Shown here: positions 5,669-5,990 of the stretch, one piece after another
Numbering within the stretch: position 1 is the first letter of the stretch
Layout: each line of letters starts with the position of its first letter
NCBI GenBank assembly: GCA_013139905.1
Contig: WSZW01000106.1
Coordinates: 1 to 5,990 of the forward strand
Length of the DNA stretch: 5,990 nt
Direction of reading: 5' to 3'
Source of the DNA: an archaeon
GTDB taxonomy: Archaea; EX4484-52; B79-G9
Notes under the pieces: generated by a model
Told to the model about the DNA's origin: nothing
Databases searched by the model: none
What the model saw: only the letters and a program-made list of their open reading frames with translations
Position numbers and translations under genes: made by a program

Positions 5669-5990
5669 TTAAGCTGTTTTAGTTGTTGGTTTTTTTTTAG
5701 AATTATCTGATGTTGTTGATGGGTTTTCTTCTATTGTTTTTGATTCGTTTTTAGTGTCTTTTTTTGATGTTTCTTTTTTGGTTTTTGGTTTCTTTTCTTT
5801 TGCTGCTTTGTTTTTTTTAGGTTTCTTTTCTTTTTTCTCTTTCTTCTCTTTTTTTGGTTTTTGGTTTTTTTCCAGAGCTTTGGCGTTTTTGTATTTTGTG
5901 GTTGTGTAGCTTATTGGATTTTTAAATCTAGAGCAGAAATTATCCGGTGTGCATACTAGCAGGTCTTTGTAGTAACCTTCGTTATCGCAG
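5669..5990 (-). CDS. C-terminal part of an unidentified protein with a lysine-rich tail (5' end beyond window)
   Basis: The minus strand reads open from the window edge for 106 codons to TAA at 5671-5669. The first 40 visible residues look folded and hold three cysteines (visible positions 1, 13 and 19) and the segment DNFCSRFKNPISYTTTKY. From about residue 41 the protein becomes a low-complexity tail: 27 of the last 66 residues are Lys, first as KKEKKEKKEKK-type blocks and then mixed with Thr, Ser, Glu and Pro. The tail is probably disordered and could bind nucleic acid or acidic partners electrostatically; that is inference. I do not recognise the family, and the cysteines may or may not bind metal. 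The frame stays open across many A-runs where frameshifts would be easy, and its amino-acid pattern is coherent, so this is a real gene end rather than antisense noise. Confidence 0.85.
   Translation of the reverse strand, partial: CDNEGYYKDLLVCTPDNFCSRFKNPISYTTTKYKNAKALEKNQKPKKEKKEKKEKKPKKNKAAKEKKPKTKKETSKKDTKNESKTIEENPSTTSDNSKKKPTTKTA
5690..5698 (+). terminator. Probable T-run terminator for smc, inside the convergent gene
   Basis: Nine consecutive T residues lie 27 bases after the SMC stop, with no strong hairpin, which is typical of archaeal intrinsic termination on oligo-T. Further runs of seven or eight T follow at 5759-5765, 5811-5818 and 5849-5855. All are the antisense of lysine codons of the minus-strand gene. 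Confidence 0.5.

Overview
The window looks archaeal, most likely from a small-genome DPANN-type lineage (Woesearchaeota/Pacearchaeota-like). This is inferred from strong A+T bias, an SMC whose head and C-terminus resemble archaeal homologues, archaeal TATA-like boxes (an identical ATTATATATA 10-mer ahead of the two big genes), G-rich Shine-Dalgarno-like stretches, and helix-rich, lysine-rich hypothetical proteins. The exact taxon cannot be fixed from this sequence.

Layout, left to right. (1) 1-116 is the 3' end of a plus-strand gene whose last residues form a TPR-like helical hairpin. (2) 144-464 is a small protein with a CxxC...CxxC zinc ribbon and a single C-terminal membrane helix. (3) 465-522 is a short promoter region. 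(4) 523-3036 is a large coiled-coil protein with a clear internal duplication (660-nt offset), a tandem 15-nt (pentapeptide) repeat linker and a C-terminal TPR-like hairpin. (5) 3037-3128 is a second promoter region with the same TATA-like 10-mer at the same 50-nt distance from the favoured ATG. (6) 3129-5663 is a complete SMC chromosome-organising ATPase with all head motifs and a folded hinge, but with both coiled-coil arms about half the usual length. (7) 5669-5990 on the minus strand is the 3' end of a convergent gene, too short on this edge to be identified, encoding a three-cysteine segment and a roughly 66-residue tail that is about 40% lysine.

How the genes may fit together: only SMC has an assignable function (DNA loop handling and chromosome segregation with a kleisin partner; no ScpA/ScpB is visible here). 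The long coiled-coil protein next to it shares its promoter architecture but has no ATPase motif. A functional link between the two is a hypothesis from adjacency and promoter similarity only. The SMC gene and the minus-strand gene end five bases apart, and the lysine (AAA) codons of the latter read as T-runs on the SMC strand, so they could also serve as SMC transcription terminators. No RNA gene, CRISPR array, insertion sequence or attachment site was recognised, and no gene-free stretch exceeds 100 bases.
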